A stretch of 64,000 bases of DNA from Amycolatopsis umgeniensis (GCF_014205155.1 NZ_JACHMX010000001.1:6386001-6450000); one strand, 5' to 3'; shown: positions 16,703 to 26,184, counted from the first letter of the stretch. The notes: generated by a model from the sequence alone, not told the origin. A program made the numbers and translations.

Positions 16703-17914
16703 TCAAAGGGGGTGAAGAGGGGCCACGTGGCGCCAAGCCCGGGTGGCCGGAACAGCCACTACGAGACCGGCCAATGCGATGACCGAGACCGTCGTCGCGG
16801 GTGAACCGAGCACGCCGACGAGCAGGCCGCCGGCGATCAGCCCGATTCCCTGCACGGCGATGAGTCCCGACCCGGCGAGGCCGAAGGCCTGGCCTCGTTC
16901 GGTGTCGGGGACCAACCGCATGAACGTGGTGCTCGCGGTGACCTGATAGGCCGCGCACATCCCGGACAGCACGAGCAGTCCGGCGGCGTAGGGGAGCGAC
17001 GGCCGGAACCAGAACGCCGCGAGCGGCACGATCGCACCGAGCGCGAGTATCCCGACCATCCGCAGCCGGACTTCGGGCCGCACCAGACGGCCCAGCACGA
17101 ACACACCGAGCACGATCCCCGCAGGATGCGCCGCGAGCAGCAGTCCCGCCGTCCCCGCCCCGCCGCCGATCTCCGCGGCGTACGGCACGGCGAGCCCTTC
17201 CGGCACGATCACGAAACCCGCCAGCCACGCCAGGCCGACCAGCGCGCGCAGCCGCCGGTCGCGCCAGATCGTGCGGGCACCCGACGAAAGCCGCCGTAGG
17301 GTCGACGTCGCCCGTCCGGCGGGGCCCGAAGCGGGCCGCGCGCGGACCCCCAGCCGCAGGACGACCGCCGAGATGCCGAACGTCACCGCGTCGAGGGCCA
17401 GTCCGCGTCCCGGGCCGATCGTGGCGATCACCGCGCCGCCCAAGGCGAATCCGGCGAGCTGCCCGACCTGGTTGGTGATCTTCATCAGCGACTGCCCGAG
17501 CACGTAGTGGTCCCCGCTCAGCACCGACGGCAGGACGGCGGCCTGCGCGGCGGTGAACGGCGCGTTCGCCAGCTGCACCACCACGAGGACGGCGGCGAGT
17601 ACGGGCAGCGGGATGCCGGGGATCGCGAGGACCGCGACCAGGAGCGCCCGGACGACGTCGGAGCAGACCATCACCGCCCGCCGCGGGAACCGGTCGGCGA
17701 GACCGCCGAGCAGCGGTCCGCCGATCAGATCGGGCAGGTAGGTGAGCGCGTAGGTCAGCGCGGGCCAGGTCGCCGAGTTGGTCCGCTGGAACACCAGCAC
17801 CGACAGGGCGACCCTGGCCACCTGATCGCCGAGGATCGACTGGAGTTCCGCGAACCAGATCGCCCGCAGTTCACCGACCGCGAGGATCTGCCGGAAGGTC
17901 GCCGTCGAGGTCAT
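16703..17914 (-). CDS. MFS transporter (probable efflux)
   Basis: 403 residues with about 12 hydrophobic segments. The loop 2-3 motif is seen as GGLADRFPRRAVMV. The start region (MTSTATFRQILAVGELRAIWFAEL) and overall pattern resemble enterobactin-exporter/MdtG-like drug efflux MFS proteins. Substrate unknown. The terminator at 17994-18037 separates it from the VanW gene upstream. Confidence 0.85.
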   Translation of the reverse strand: MTSTATFRQILAVGELRAIWFAELQSILGDQVARVALSVLVFQRTNSATWPALTYALTYLPDLIGGPLLGGLADRFPRRAVMVCSDVVRALLVAVLAIPGIPLPVLAAVLVVVQLANAPFTAAQAAVLPSVLSGDHYVLGQSLMKITNQVGQLAGFALGGAVIATIGPGRGLALDAVTFGISAVVLRLGVRARPASGPAGRATSTLRRLSSGARTIWRDRRLRALVGLAWLAGFVIVPEGLAVPYAAEIGGGAGTAGLLLAAHPAGIVLGVFVLGRLVRPEVRLRMVGILALGAIVPLAAFWFRPSLPYAAGLLVLSGMCAAYQVTASTTFMRLVPDTERGQAFGLAGSGLIAVQGIGLIAGGLLVGVLGSPATTVSVIALAGLVVAVPATRAWRHVAPLHPL

Positions 17915-17993
17915 GTCGTGGCCACCCCCACCTGATCGAGTGAGTTACTTAGCGTACCTCCTCGGCCGCGCTCGGTGAAGTCCGGAGAAGGCT

Positions 17994-18037
17994 GAAGGGC
18001 GCTTTCCCCGCATGGTCATGCAGGGAAAGCGCCCTTC
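17994..18037 (-). terminator. Terminator hairpin after the VanW gene
   Basis: GAAGGGCGCTTTCCC (17994-18008) and its exact complement (18023-18037) flank an inner GCATG/CATGC pair. It begins 37 bp beyond the stop codon of the leftward VanW gene and precedes the MFS gene. Confidence 0.75.
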
Positions 18038-18073
18038 GCCGCGTGAGATGAGGGGATGGTTCCCCTCAGCCCG

Positions 18074-19924
18074 CTACTCCGTGCCGCAGGTGATCTTCGG
18101 CTGCGGGTTGTAGTGCACGTTCCGGGTGTGGCGCCGGACCTCGCGGCCGCTCGCGGCGTCCTTGATGATCCGGGTGTCCGAAGTGGTGAAGCCGGGTGCG
18201 CCGTTGCTGGGCTTGCAGTTCTCGGCGGGGCCGGGCTTCGTCGGCGGCTCGGACGGGTTGCTGCGGCCGCCGGGTACCGACTCGACGGTGTACTTCTTGG
18301 TGCCCCACAGCCGGATCGTGATGTCCGAAGGCGACCAGATGGTCTGGATCGCGACACCGGTGTCACCGTCGTTGGTGAACTTCAGGTCGATGACGCTGCC
18401 GCCGTTGTGGTTCTGGAACACCGTCGCCTCGCGCGCGGCGGGGTAGCGGCTGATGTAGTAGCTGTGTTCCTTGTGCTCGGTGTCCTTCATGCCGGCGAAG
18501 TACGAGGCGTTGTACAGCGTGGTCGCGAACTGCGAGATCCCGCCGCCGACCTCGCGGCCGGGCGCGCCGTCCTTGATGACCCCGGCCTCGACGTAACCCT
18601 GCGCCGCGCCGCGCGGCCCGGTGAACCCGTTGAGGCTGAACGTCTCGTTCGGCTTCACGATGGCGCCGTTGACCTTCTGCGCCACGACCCGGATGTTCGT
18701 CCCCGAGTCCGCGGCGAACCCGGCGGTCTTGAACTCGCTGACGACCTCCTTGATGCCGAGCTGGTTCGCCTGCTCGGTGGTCACCTTGGCGGGGGTCTTC
18801 TTGTAGGTCACCGGCAGGTCGCGGGCACCGGTGCGCTTGAGCACGTCGAGCACCGGCTTCAGGCTCGGCTCCCAGTCGACGACGTTGGCGTCCTCGGAGG
18901 GCTGGACGGTCGGCTTGCCGCCTTCGAAGACGATCTGCGCGTCCTTGCCCTCCTTCTCGGTGGACTTCAGCTGCGGGCCCGCGGCCTCGATGATCTTGTT
19001 GTTGTCCACCTTCGGGTTCAGCACGCCGCCGTCGGCGGCCTCGAAGGTGAGCGCGCCGGCGATGGCGTCCGGTTTGACGATCGCGTCCTTGCCCTCGCCC
19101 TTGATCACGAGCGGCGCCGCTACGGCGGGCTTCGCCACCTGCTCGAGAGCGGCGTGGACGGCTTCCGGCGAGACCTTGACCGGGGTCTGCGTGACCGCGA
19201 GGGTGAGTGGCTCCCCGCCGGCCCAGCGGTCCAGGATCGTCTGCTTGGCGGCCTCGACGTCGAGCTTCTGCCCGGTCTTCGGCTCGACGGCGACCGGCTT
19301 GGCCTCCTCGAAGCGGACGGTGCCTTCGACGGGGTCGCGGTCGATCTTCTCGCGCAGGTTCTCGAGCGCGGCGGTGAGCTTGCCGTCCTCCGTCTGCGTG
19401 ACGACGCCGACCTCGGTGGTCGTGAAGAACGACGCGACCCGCGTGAACGGGTTCAGCGGCTGGTCACCCGCCTGGTCGAGGGTGGCGGGCCAGTCGAGGC
19501 GCAGTCCGGCCGCCGTCGGCGCCAGCGACTCCTCGGCGTCGCCCGCGACGACCTTCACCGGCCGGGTCAGCCGCGGCTCGATGCCGCCCCTGAGCTCCCT
19601 CTCGGCGGCCGTACGGTCCATCCCGCCGACATCGACCCCGGCGACGGTGACGCCGCGCGGGACGCTGCCCTGGGAGACCAGCACGTCGAGGGCGTACGCG
19701 ACGACCAGCAGGCCGAACACGCCGCCGCCGATGAAAGCGGCCTTGCGATAGCTCCGGCGGCGCTTCGGTGGCGTGGGCTCCTGCGGCGTGGCAGACTCCG
19801 CGAACCCGGGCGTGACGACCGGGAGAATGTCCGTCTGCTCAGCGTGGGACTCGGGCCAGCGCGGTTCCTGCGGCAACTCTCCACCCTCCACGGTCCAGTG
19901 AGCCTGGACGTCGTGATCGAACAT
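18074..19924 (-). CDS. VanW-family, membrane-anchored peptidoglycan-binding protein
   Basis: 616 residues from ATG 19924 (MFDHDVQAHWTVEGG), with GGAAGG five bases upstream. An acidic cytoplasmic N-terminus precedes one transmembrane helix at about residues 62-84 (AAFIGGGVFGLLVVAYALD). The outer part has at least two PG_binding_4 repeats (GMDRTAAERELRGG; VSPEAVHAALEQVA), then a VanW domain (about residues 400-510: GYVEAGVIKDGAPGREVGGG, ISQFATTLYNASYFAG). The tail is Pro/Asn-rich with two Cys. VanW was named in glycopeptide resistance clusters but is widespread; the exact wall role is unknown. Confidence 0.88.
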   Translation of the reverse strand: MFDHDVQAHWTVEGGELPQEPRWPESHAEQTDILPVVTPGFAESATPQEPTPPKRRRSYRKAAFIGGGVFGLLVVAYALDVLVSQGSVPRGVTVAGVDVGGMDRTAAERELRGGIEPRLTRPVKVVAGDAEESLAPTAAGLRLDWPATLDQAGDQPLNPFTRVASFFTTTEVGVVTQTEDGKLTAALENLREKIDRDPVEGTVRFEEAKPVAVEPKTGQKLDVEAAKQTILDRWAGGEPLTLAVTQTPVKVSPEAVHAALEQVAKPAVAAPLVIKGEGKDAIVKPDAIAGALTFEAADGGVLNPKVDNNKIIEAAGPQLKSTEKEGKDAQIVFEGGKPTVQPSEDANVVDWEPSLKPVLDVLKRTGARDLPVTYKKTPAKVTTEQANQLGIKEVVSEFKTAGFAADSGTNIRVVAQKVNGAIVKPNETFSLNGFTGPRGAAQGYVEAGVIKDGAPGREVGGGISQFATTLYNASYFAGMKDTEHKEHSYYISRYPAAREATVFQNHNGGSVIDLKFTNDGDTGVAIQTIWSPSDITIRLWGTKKYTVESVPGGRSNPSEPPTKPGPAENCKPSNGAPGFTTSDTRIIKDAASGREVRRHTRNVHYNPQPKITCGTE

Positions 19925-20025
19925 CCGGGCCTTCCACACGTTCCGGACGTACGTTCAAGATACGGGGGGCGTTTTGTGGCCGTGCAACTCGCCCGGTTGG
20001 GTGAGCCCGTCACTCCGTCGGGTGG

Positions 20026-21655
20026 TCACTGGGCGTCAGGTTCCGGATTTTCGCCCACTCTGGCGAGAAAGTCGAAGTCACAGCCCTCGTCGGCTTGCGT
20101 GATGTGTTCGGAATACAACGCGCCGTAACCCCGTTCGTACCGCGGGGGTGGTGTGGTCCACCTCGCCCGGCGTTGTTGCAATTCCGCATCATCGACGTCG
20201 AGGCTCAACCGTCGCGAAGGGACGTCCAAGGTGATCGGATCGCCGTCGCGGACCAGCGCGAGTGGCCCGCCCACGTGGGATTCCGGCGCGACGTGCAGCA
20301 CGCAGGCGCCGTAACCGGTGCCGCTCATCCGCGCGTCGGACACCCGGACCATGTCGCGGATCCCCTTGGCCAGCAGGTGATCGGGCAGCGGCAGCATCCC
20401 GTACTCGGGCATGCCGGGGCCGCCGAGCGGGCCGGAACCGCGCAGCACCAGGACGGAGTCCTCGGTGATGCCGAGCGCGGGGTCGTTGATGCGTTTCTTC
20501 AAGTCCTCGTAGTCGTCGAACACCACCGCGGGTCCTGTGTGGACGAGCAGCCGCGGTTGGGCGGCGATGTGCTTGATCACCGCGCCCGACGGCGCGAGAT
20601 TCCCGCGAAGTATGGCGACACCTCCTTCGGCGGCGACAGGGTTCTCGCGGGTGCGGATGACGTCGTCGTTGTGCACCCGCGCCGTTTCCAGTGTCTCGCC
20701 GAGGGTCCGGCCGGTGACGGTGACACGATCGGTGTGCAGCAGGTCGGTCAGCCGGGAGAGCAGACCGCGTCGAAATCGTCGACGGACAACGGGATCCGCC
20801 CGCGACCGGCCATCGCGATCAGGTGGATGACGGCGTTGGTGGAGCCGCCGAGCGCGAGCACGGTCGTGATCGCGTCGGCGTACGCGCGCTCGTCGAGGAT
20901 CTTCGTGATGGTGAGGTCCTCCCACACCATGTCCACCACGCGGGCGCCGCTCGCCGCGGCCATCCGGTGGTGCGCCGAGTCCACGGCGGGGATCGACGCC
21001 GCGCCGGGCAGGGTCAGGCCGAGCACCTCGGCGACCGACATCATCGTGGCGGCGGTCCCCATCGTCATGCAGGTGCCGGGGAACGGGCGAGCCCACGCTC
21101 CAATTCGGACAGTTCCTCGTCGCCGATCAGCCCGGCACGCTTGTCGTCCCAGTACTTCCACATGTCGGTGCCGCTGCCGAGCACCTCGTCGCGCCAGTGC
21201 CCGCGCAACATCGGGCCCGCGGGCACGAAGATGGCGGGCAGGCCCGCGCTCGTCGCGCCCATCAGCAACGCCGGAGTCGTCTTGTCGCAGCCGCCCATGA
21301 GGACGGCGCCGTCGATCGGGTAGGAGCGCAGGATCTCTTCGGTCTCCATCGACAGCAGGTTGCGGTAGAGCATGGGCGTCGGTTTCTGAAAGGTCTCCGA
21401 GAGCGTCGCGACCGGGAACTCCAGCGGGAATCCGCCCGCCTGCCACACCCCGCGTTTGACCTGCTCCGCCCGCTCGCGCAGGTGCATGTGGCACGGGTTG
21501 ATGTCGCTCCACGTGGTGAGGATCGCGATGACGGGTTTCCCGAGGTGTTCTTCGGGGTTGTAGCCGAGTTGCCTGCTCCGGGCCCGGTGACTGAAGCCGC
21601 GCAGTTCGTCGCCACCGAACCAACGGTGGCTTCGGAGTTCCTCGGGGGCTTTCAT
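20026..21655 (-). pseudogene. Dihydroxy-acid/sugar-acid dehydratase (IlvD/Edd family), disrupted by two lesions
   Basis: The IlvD/Edd protein is spread over three frames. Frame 1 runs from ATG 21655 (MKAPEELRSHRW) through MGGCDKTTPALLMGA to GLARSP. Near 21078-21081 one C is missing from a run (CCCC, coding strand), and the protein resumes in frame 2 as GTCMTMGTAATMM through GGSTNAVIHLIAMAGR to VDDFDAV. At about 20751-20775 the frame shifts again and roughly 35 residues, including the usual RPSG...MEDF part, are absent; frame 3 carries LTDLLHTDRVTVTGRTLGE to the end, DAQ. Cluster Cys blocks remain. The relatives are L-arabinonate/sugar-acid dehydratases. The single-base lesion could be a sequencing error; the deletion is harder to explain so. 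Confidence 0.85.
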
Positions 21656-21673
21656 GCTCCCGAGTATGGCATC

Positions 21674-21683
21674 TCATATATGA
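21674..21683. promoter_or_regulatory. Palindrome TCATATATGA, candidate GntR operator
   Basis: A perfect 10-bp palindrome in an A+T-rich 35-bp gap between the dehydratase remnant and the gntR start. FCD-type GntR proteins bind short A+T-rich palindromes, so autoregulation is plausible. Confidence 0.5.
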
Positions 21684-21690
21684 TTGCCCG

Positions 21691-22350
21691 ATGTCATCGA
21701 CCTTCAGCCTGCCCGCCTCGCGTACCGAAGTGGTGCTCGAGGAGATTCGCCGCGGCATCCTCACCCGTGAGCTGAAGCCCGGTCAGCCGCTGGTCGAAGC
21801 CGAGCTCGCGGCCCGGCTCGGAGTGTCGAAGACGCCGGTCCGCGAGGCGCTCAAGGTGCTGTCGAACACGGGGCTCGTGACGTTCAGCCCGTACAAGGGC
21901 GCGTCGGTATGCGTGGTGGACGCGGAGCTGGCGAGGTCGGTCTACGACGTCCGCATGGTGCTGGAGCCCGAAGCCGTGCGCCGGTCGGTGGAACGCCGCG
22001 CGCCGGAGCTGCTCGAAGACGCCGCGGAGGCGCTGAAGGAGGCGTCGGCGGCGATCGCGGACAAGGACCAGGCCGCCCTCAGCCTGCTCAACCGCCGGTT
22101 CCACCGCGCGCTCTACAGCGGCTGCGGCAATCCGCTGATGGTCTCGATACTCGACGACCTCAAGGATCGCGCCGCGTTGATCAGTGTGGTCGGCTGGGAG
22201 GCGAACCCCAGCTGGCGCAAGGAGTGGACAGAGCACAAGGCGGTGCTGGCGGCGGCGAAGAAGGGCGACGCCGACGGAGCGGCCGGGCTGTTGCGCGCCC
22301 ACATCGGCGACTTCCTCGGCCGGATCCTCGAGGCCATCGGAGACGAGTGA
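21691..22350 (+). CDS. GntR-family regulator, FCD subgroup
   Basis: 219 residues. Winged HTH at residues ~10-75 (ILTRELKPGQPLVEAELAARLG, VSKTPVREALKVLSNTGLV), then an all-helical FCD ligand domain with the metal-ligand pattern seen in DVRMVLEPEAVRR, NRRFHRALY and EHKAVLAAAKKGD. Members respond to sugar acids, lactate and similar carboxylates. Its natural target was probably the divergent sugar-acid dehydratase, now a pseudogene. It appears intact, and its stop overlaps the next start by 1 bp (TGATG). Confidence 0.9.
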   Translation: MSSTFSLPASRTEVVLEEIRRGILTRELKPGQPLVEAELAARLGVSKTPVREALKVLSNTGLVTFSPYKGASVCVVDAELARSVYDVRMVLEPEAVRRSVERRAPELLEDAAEALKEASAAIADKDQAALSLLNRRFHRALYSGCGNPLMVSILDDLKDRAALISVVGWEANPSWRKEWTEHKAVLAAAKKGDADGAAGLLRAHIGDFLGRILEAIGDE

Positions 22351-22853
22351 TGCGCCTGCTGCTCATCGCCGACACGCATCTTCCGCCGCGCGCGAAGGCA
22401 CTGCCGGAACAGGTCTGGCGTGAGGTCGAAGCGGCGGACGTCGTCGTCCACGCGGGCGACTGGGTCGAGGTCGCCCTGCTGGACGAACTCGAGGCCCGGA
22501 GCAAGCGGCTCATCGGGGTCTACGGCAACAACGACGGCGCGGACCTGCGGGCGCGGCTCCCCGAGATCGCGCGGGCCGAACTAGGGGGTGTCCGCCTGGC
22601 GGTCATCCACGAAACCGGCGGCAAACAGGGACGCGAGCGCCGCTGCGACGAACTCTTCCCGGACACCGACGTCCTCGTGTTCGGGCACAGTCACATCCCG
22701 TGGGACACGGTCACGCCGAAGGGGCTGAGGCTGCTGAACCCCGGCTCGCCGACGGACCGGCGCCGTCAGCCGTTCTGCACGTACCAGACCGCCGAGATCG
22801 GCGACGGCGAGTTGCGCGACGTCGCTCTGCATGAGCTGCCTCTTCGCCGCTGA
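22350..22853 (+). CDS. YfcE/MJ0936-type metallophosphoesterase
   Basis: 167 residues. All calcineurin-like metal blocks are present: LLIADTH, VVHAGDWVE, GVYGNNDG and VFGHSHIPW. Small single-domain phosphodiesterases of this kind act on cyclic nucleotides or artificial phosphodiesters in vitro; the physiological substrate is unknown. Start ATG 22350 shares a base with the stop of gntR. Confidence 0.88.
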   Translation: MRLLLIADTHLPPRAKALPEQVWREVEAADVVVHAGDWVEVALLDELEARSKRLIGVYGNNDGADLRARLPEIARAELGGVRLAVIHETGGKQGRERRCDELFPDTDVLVFGHSHIPWDTVTPKGLRLLNPGSPTDRRRQPFCTYQTAEIGDGELRDVALHELPLRR

Positions 22854-22870
22854 CGGGGTAGACAGGAGCC

Positions 22871-23863
22871 ATGGAACCGGCGCAGGCGTTGAGGGAGATC
22901 GCGTTCCGGCTGGAGCGCGCGGGCGAGCCGACCTACCGGGTGCGGGCCTTCCGGCAGGCGGCGGCGGTCATCGCCAAGGTCAAACCGGATGACCTGCGCA
23001 AACGTGCCGAGGCCGGCACGTTGACCGCGTTGCCGAATATCGGCAAGGCGACAGCGGCCGTGGTCGAAGACGTCCTCGCCGGACGTCGTCCCGCGTACTT
23101 CGAAAAGCTCGGCGAGCCGAAACTGCCCGACGGCGGTCCCATGCGGGCGGCGTTGCGCGGCGACTGCCACACCCATTCGGACTGGTCCGACGGCGGGAGC
23201 CCGATCGAGGAGATGGCCGAGGCCGCTCGCTCGCTCGGGCACGAATGGATGGTGCTGACCGACCACTCACCCCGGCTGACCGTCGCCAACGGCCTTTCGC
23301 CCGAACGGCTGCGGCGGCAGATGGACGTCGTCGCGGAACTGAACGAGACGATGGCGCCGTTCCGGATCCTGCACGGCATCGAGGTCGACATCCACCTCGA
23401 CGGCACGCTGGACCAAGAGGAAGACCTGCTGGAGCAGCTGGACTTCGTCGTCGCGAGCGTGCATTCGAAACTGCGGATGCCCGCGAAGGAGATGACGCCG
23501 CGGATGCTCGCGGCCGTCCAGCATCCGCGGGTCCGGGTGCTGGGGCACTGCACCGGGCGGCTGGTGATGGGGGCGCGCGGGAAGCGGCCCGAGTCGGAGT
23601 TCGACGCGGAGGCGGTGTTCACCGCTTGCCGGGGCAACGGGGTCGCCGTCGAGATCAACTCGCGGCCCGAACGCCGGGATCCGCCGACGCGGCTGCTGAA
23701 CCTCGCGGTGGACCTGGGCTGCGACTTCGCGATCGACAGCGACGCGCACGCGCCTGGTCAGCTGGACTGGCTGGTCTACGGCTGTGTGCGGGCCACCGAG
23801 CTGGGGATCGAACCGGACAGGGTGATCAACACGCGGACCGCTGAGGACCTGCTGGCCATGTGA
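22871..23863 (+). CDS. PHP-domain protein with N-terminal helix-hairpin-helix (PolX-like, no polymerase core)
   Basis: 330 residues. The N-terminal ~85 residues (ALREIAFRLERAGEPTYRVR, TALPNIGKATAAVVEDVL) match the 8-kDa/HhH part of family X polymerases. Residues ~95-330 are a PHP phosphoesterase: GDCHTHSDWSDG, VLTDHSPRL, HGIEVDIH, VASVHSKLR, LGHCTGR, AIDSDAHAP. The palm/fingers polymerase region of bacterial PolX is missing. It may be a DNA 3'-end processing enzyme or a phosphatase. It follows the metallophosphoesterase by 17 bp, likely the same operon. Confidence 0.85.
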   Translation: MEPAQALREIAFRLERAGEPTYRVRAFRQAAAVIAKVKPDDLRKRAEAGTLTALPNIGKATAAVVEDVLAGRRPAYFEKLGEPKLPDGGPMRAALRGDCHTHSDWSDGGSPIEEMAEAARSLGHEWMVLTDHSPRLTVANGLSPERLRRQMDVVAELNETMAPFRILHGIEVDIHLDGTLDQEEDLLEQLDFVVASVHSKLRMPAKEMTPRMLAAVQHPRVRVLGHCTGRLVMGARGKRPESEFDAEAVFTACRGNGVAVEINSRPERRDPPTRLLNLAVDLGCDFAIDSDAHAPGQLDWLVYGCVRATELGIEPDRVINTRTAEDLLAM

Positions 23864-23880
23864 GTTCGTGGGTCCGGTCC

Positions 23881-23927
23881 GTGAAGGACTCCTTGCCTAC
23901 CCTGAGGGTAGTGAAGGAGGCCTTCAC
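23881..23927. terminator. Bidirectional terminator hairpin (CTACCCT/AGGGTAG type, copy 1)
   Basis: Outer arms GTGAAGGACTCCTT (23881-23894) and 23914-23927 pair at 13 of 14 positions; the inner CTACCCT-G-AGGGTAG (23897-23911) is perfect. It lies between the convergent PHP and chitosanase genes. A near-identical hairpin is at 47189-47231. Confidence 0.8.
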
Positions 23928-24016
23928 GGACTTGCGGATCGCCACTTCCGGCTCACGCGCACCAGCAGTCACACCGGCCGCGCGTGAAGGCCCCTCGCCA
24001 CTCACGAGGCCACGCG

Positions 24017-24868
24017 CTAGTCGATCTCGAACGGGTCCCCGTAGACCTTCCACTTCAGCGGGGTGTGCAGGTCGAGGTTGCCCGCGTCGAGCCACACCAG
24101 TTGCGCGGTGTCGATCCGCGAGGTGTCCGCGTGCGCCTCTTCCTGCTTCATGATCACGCGCCGCGCGTCGAGGAACGCCTTCAGGTACGTCGTTTCGTCG
24201 CCGCCCTGTGACGGCGGCCGGGCCGACCGGAGCGCGGTGGAGCGGATGCCGCCGAAGCTGTCCGAGCTGGTGCCCGGGCCGTGCATCACGATGGCGTCGT
24301 AGTAGATGAATTGTCCCAGTGCGCCCAAGCCGTCCGATTTCGCCTGGTTCACCGACGGATCGAAATAGACGCGGTCGCGTTCGCCGTTCTGCGCCGCTTG
24401 GAAGTCCGAACGGGCGGCGGCCTGGCGCCACGCGTTTTCGAAACCGCTGCCGAGGCCCTCGTGCGAATCGCTGCCGTCGACCTTCCGTAGCGCGGGGAGG
24501 TATTCCGCGAGCGGATTATCGGGAACCGAATTCGTGTACCGCTCAACGAGATCGAGCATGTCACCGGTACCGGAACAGAACCCGATGATGCCGGCGGTGT
24601 ACCCGCGTCCGTCGCCGATGTCCTCGATGTACTCGTACTGCGCTTTCCAGTCCAGCGAAGAGTTTTCCGCGCTGGAGACGATCTGCATCGCGATCTCCTT
24701 CTTCTCCGGCGAGGCGAGGTCGCCACCGGAAGCGAAGATCGACGCCGTCGCCGGGGCGGGCTCGGCGGAGGCGAACGAGGAGATCGCGACCGGGCCGGAA
24801 ACGGCGAGAGCGAGGACGGAGACCGCGCCGAGAGCGCGGCGCATCGCGGGCCGCAGGGTGTCACTCAT
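24017..24868 (-). CDS. csn: Secreted chitosanase, glycoside hydrolase family 46
   Basis: 283 residues with a Sec signal peptide (RRALGAVSVLALAVSG; likely cleavage after ASA near residue 35). GH46 features: IVSSAENSSLDW with the general acid Glu at ~68, YIEDIGDGRGYTAGIIGF with the catalytic Asp at ~86, and DALGQFIYYDA-type and GNLDLHTPLKWKVYGDPF segments. It hydrolyses beta-1,4 linkages in chitosan outside the cell. Length and motifs agree with Streptomyces CsnA. Monocistronic; the upstream gap is A+T-richer but no operator is claimed. Confidence 0.93.
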   Translation of the reverse strand: MSDTLRPAMRRALGAVSVLALAVSGPVAISSFASAEPAPATASIFASGGDLASPEKKEIAMQIVSSAENSSLDWKAQYEYIEDIGDGRGYTAGIIGFCSGTGDMLDLVERYTNSVPDNPLAEYLPALRKVDGSDSHEGLGSGFENAWRQAAARSDFQAAQNGERDRVYFDPSVNQAKSDGLGALGQFIYYDAIVMHGPGTSSDSFGGIRSTALRSARPPSQGGDETTYLKAFLDARRVIMKQEEAHADTSRIDTAQLVWLDAGNLDLHTPLKWKVYGDPFEID

Positions 24869-24998
24869 GAAAGGTGTCCCTTTCCACAGAGAATTGTCAT
24901 TTTCTCATCGGTTCGACTGCGGCGTGCGCACACGATAACCACGAATGACAGTTTCCGGCAAGGGTGTCGGATGGTTGAAGATTTTTGCGCGGCTCCGC

Positions 24999-26165
24999 CT
25001 AGAGGGTCGCGAAACGCAGGCCGGCGTCGCTCAGCCTGCCGATCAGGGCCTGCCCCATCGCGTTCGCCGTGGTGACCTGCCCGGCCGTCTCCGGCAGGTC
25101 GTCCAGCGCCAGGCACAGGGCGGACTCGCCGAGCATCTTCGCCGTCTCGCCGTAACCCGGGTCGCCGCCGGACACCTCGGTCACGACGCGCTCGCCGCCG
25201 CTCTCGGCGTGGAACCGCACGGAGAACCACGACCGGGCCCGCCGGGCCTCGTCCGGGCCGCCGCCGGGCTTCAGCAGCTTCGACAGCGCCCGCCGCGCGG
25301 GTGGGATCTGGGCGGCGCCGAAGACGAGACCCATCCCGGCGGCACCGGCGGCCACCATCGGAAGCCGTTTGACCGCCGCGTAATGCCGGTACGTGAAGTC
25401 GGGGCCGTACGCGGGGAGCGCGGCGGCGGAGCGTTCGACGATCATCGGGTCGATGGTCGGCAGCGGGACCGCCCAGAAACCGTCGGGGCCGCGATGCGGA
25501 GTGCCGAGCGGGGAACGCGCACGGCGGCCCTCCGGTCGTGGCTCGGCCGCGGCGCGGTCCCGCGCGGCGCGGAAACTCGAAGGCAGCCGGGAAAACGCGG
25601 TCAGCGCCGAAAGGAACGTGCCGCCCGACGGAAGTGCGCCCGCGCGCACGTATCCGTCGATCCGGATCGGTTTCCCTTGCGGCAGCCGGGAAATCGTGAA
25701 GAGGACGCCCAGGTCGTGCGGGATCGAATCGAAACCGCAGGCGTGCACGAGCCGGGCGCCGGTTTCGACGGCGCGGGCGTGATGGGCGACGTACATCCTG
25801 TCGACGAACTCGGGCTCGCCGCACAGATCGGCGTAGTCGGTCCCGGCCTCGGCACACGCGGCGACCAGCGGTTCTCCGTAGTGGACATACGGGCCGACCG
25901 TGGTGGCGACGACCTTCGTGGACTCCGCGACCCGCCGCAGCGAGTCCACATCGGAGACGTCGGCCCGCACCAGTGGCAAAGCGCCGAACTCCGCGTTGAG
26001 CGAGAAAAGCTTTTCCCGCAACGCTTCCAGCTTGCCGAGATCGCGTCCGGCCAAAGCGAGGCGCAGGCCGGGCGGCGCGGTGCGCGCGAGGTACTCCGCC
26101 GTCAGGCCACCGGTGAACCCGGTGGCGCCGAACAGCACGACGTCGTGATCACGGCCGCTGGGCAT
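24999..26165 (-). CDS. Saccharopine-dehydrogenase-like / trans-acting enoyl reductase-family protein
   Basis: 388 residues. The NAD(P)-binding start is VVLFGATGFTGGLTAEYLA, then ALAGRDLGKLEAL and VATTVGPYVHYGEPLVAACA, a pattern shared with mycobacterial trans-acting enoyl reductase (phthiocerol/phenolphthiocerol pathway) and Rv2449c-type proteins. Mid-protein CGFDSIPHDLGV is typical. True saccharopine dehydrogenase activity is unlikely. No polyketide synthase is nearby, so the substrate is unknown. The gene upstream (GPP34) is 19 bp away on the same strand, so the two may be co-transcribed. Confidence 0.85.
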   Translation of the reverse strand: MPSGRDHDVVLFGATGFTGGLTAEYLARTAPPGLRLALAGRDLGKLEALREKLFSLNAEFGALPLVRADVSDVDSLRRVAESTKVVATTVGPYVHYGEPLVAACAEAGTDYADLCGEPEFVDRMYVAHHARAVETGARLVHACGFDSIPHDLGVLFTISRLPQGKPIRIDGYVRAGALPSGGTFLSALTAFSRLPSSFRAARDRAAAEPRPEGRRARSPLGTPHRGPDGFWAVPLPTIDPMIVERSAAALPAYGPDFTYRHYAAVKRLPMVAAGAAGMGLVFGAAQIPPARRALSKLLKPGGGPDEARRARSWFSVRFHAESGGERVVTEVSGGDPGYGETAKMLGESALCLALDDLPETAGQVTTANAMGQALIGRLSDAGLRFATL

Positions 26166-26184
26166 GGCGCCACACTACCGTCGG

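Noticed and set aside
18056-20128. Long rightward open frame opposite the VanW gene
   Set aside because: Same G+C artefact: low-complexity composition and no motif, whereas the leftward frame has a transmembrane helix and a VanW domain.
20748-21096. Programmed frameshift as explanation for the dehydratase
   Set aside because: Family members are not known to use frameshifting, and about 35 conserved residues are missing at the second point, so decay is simpler.
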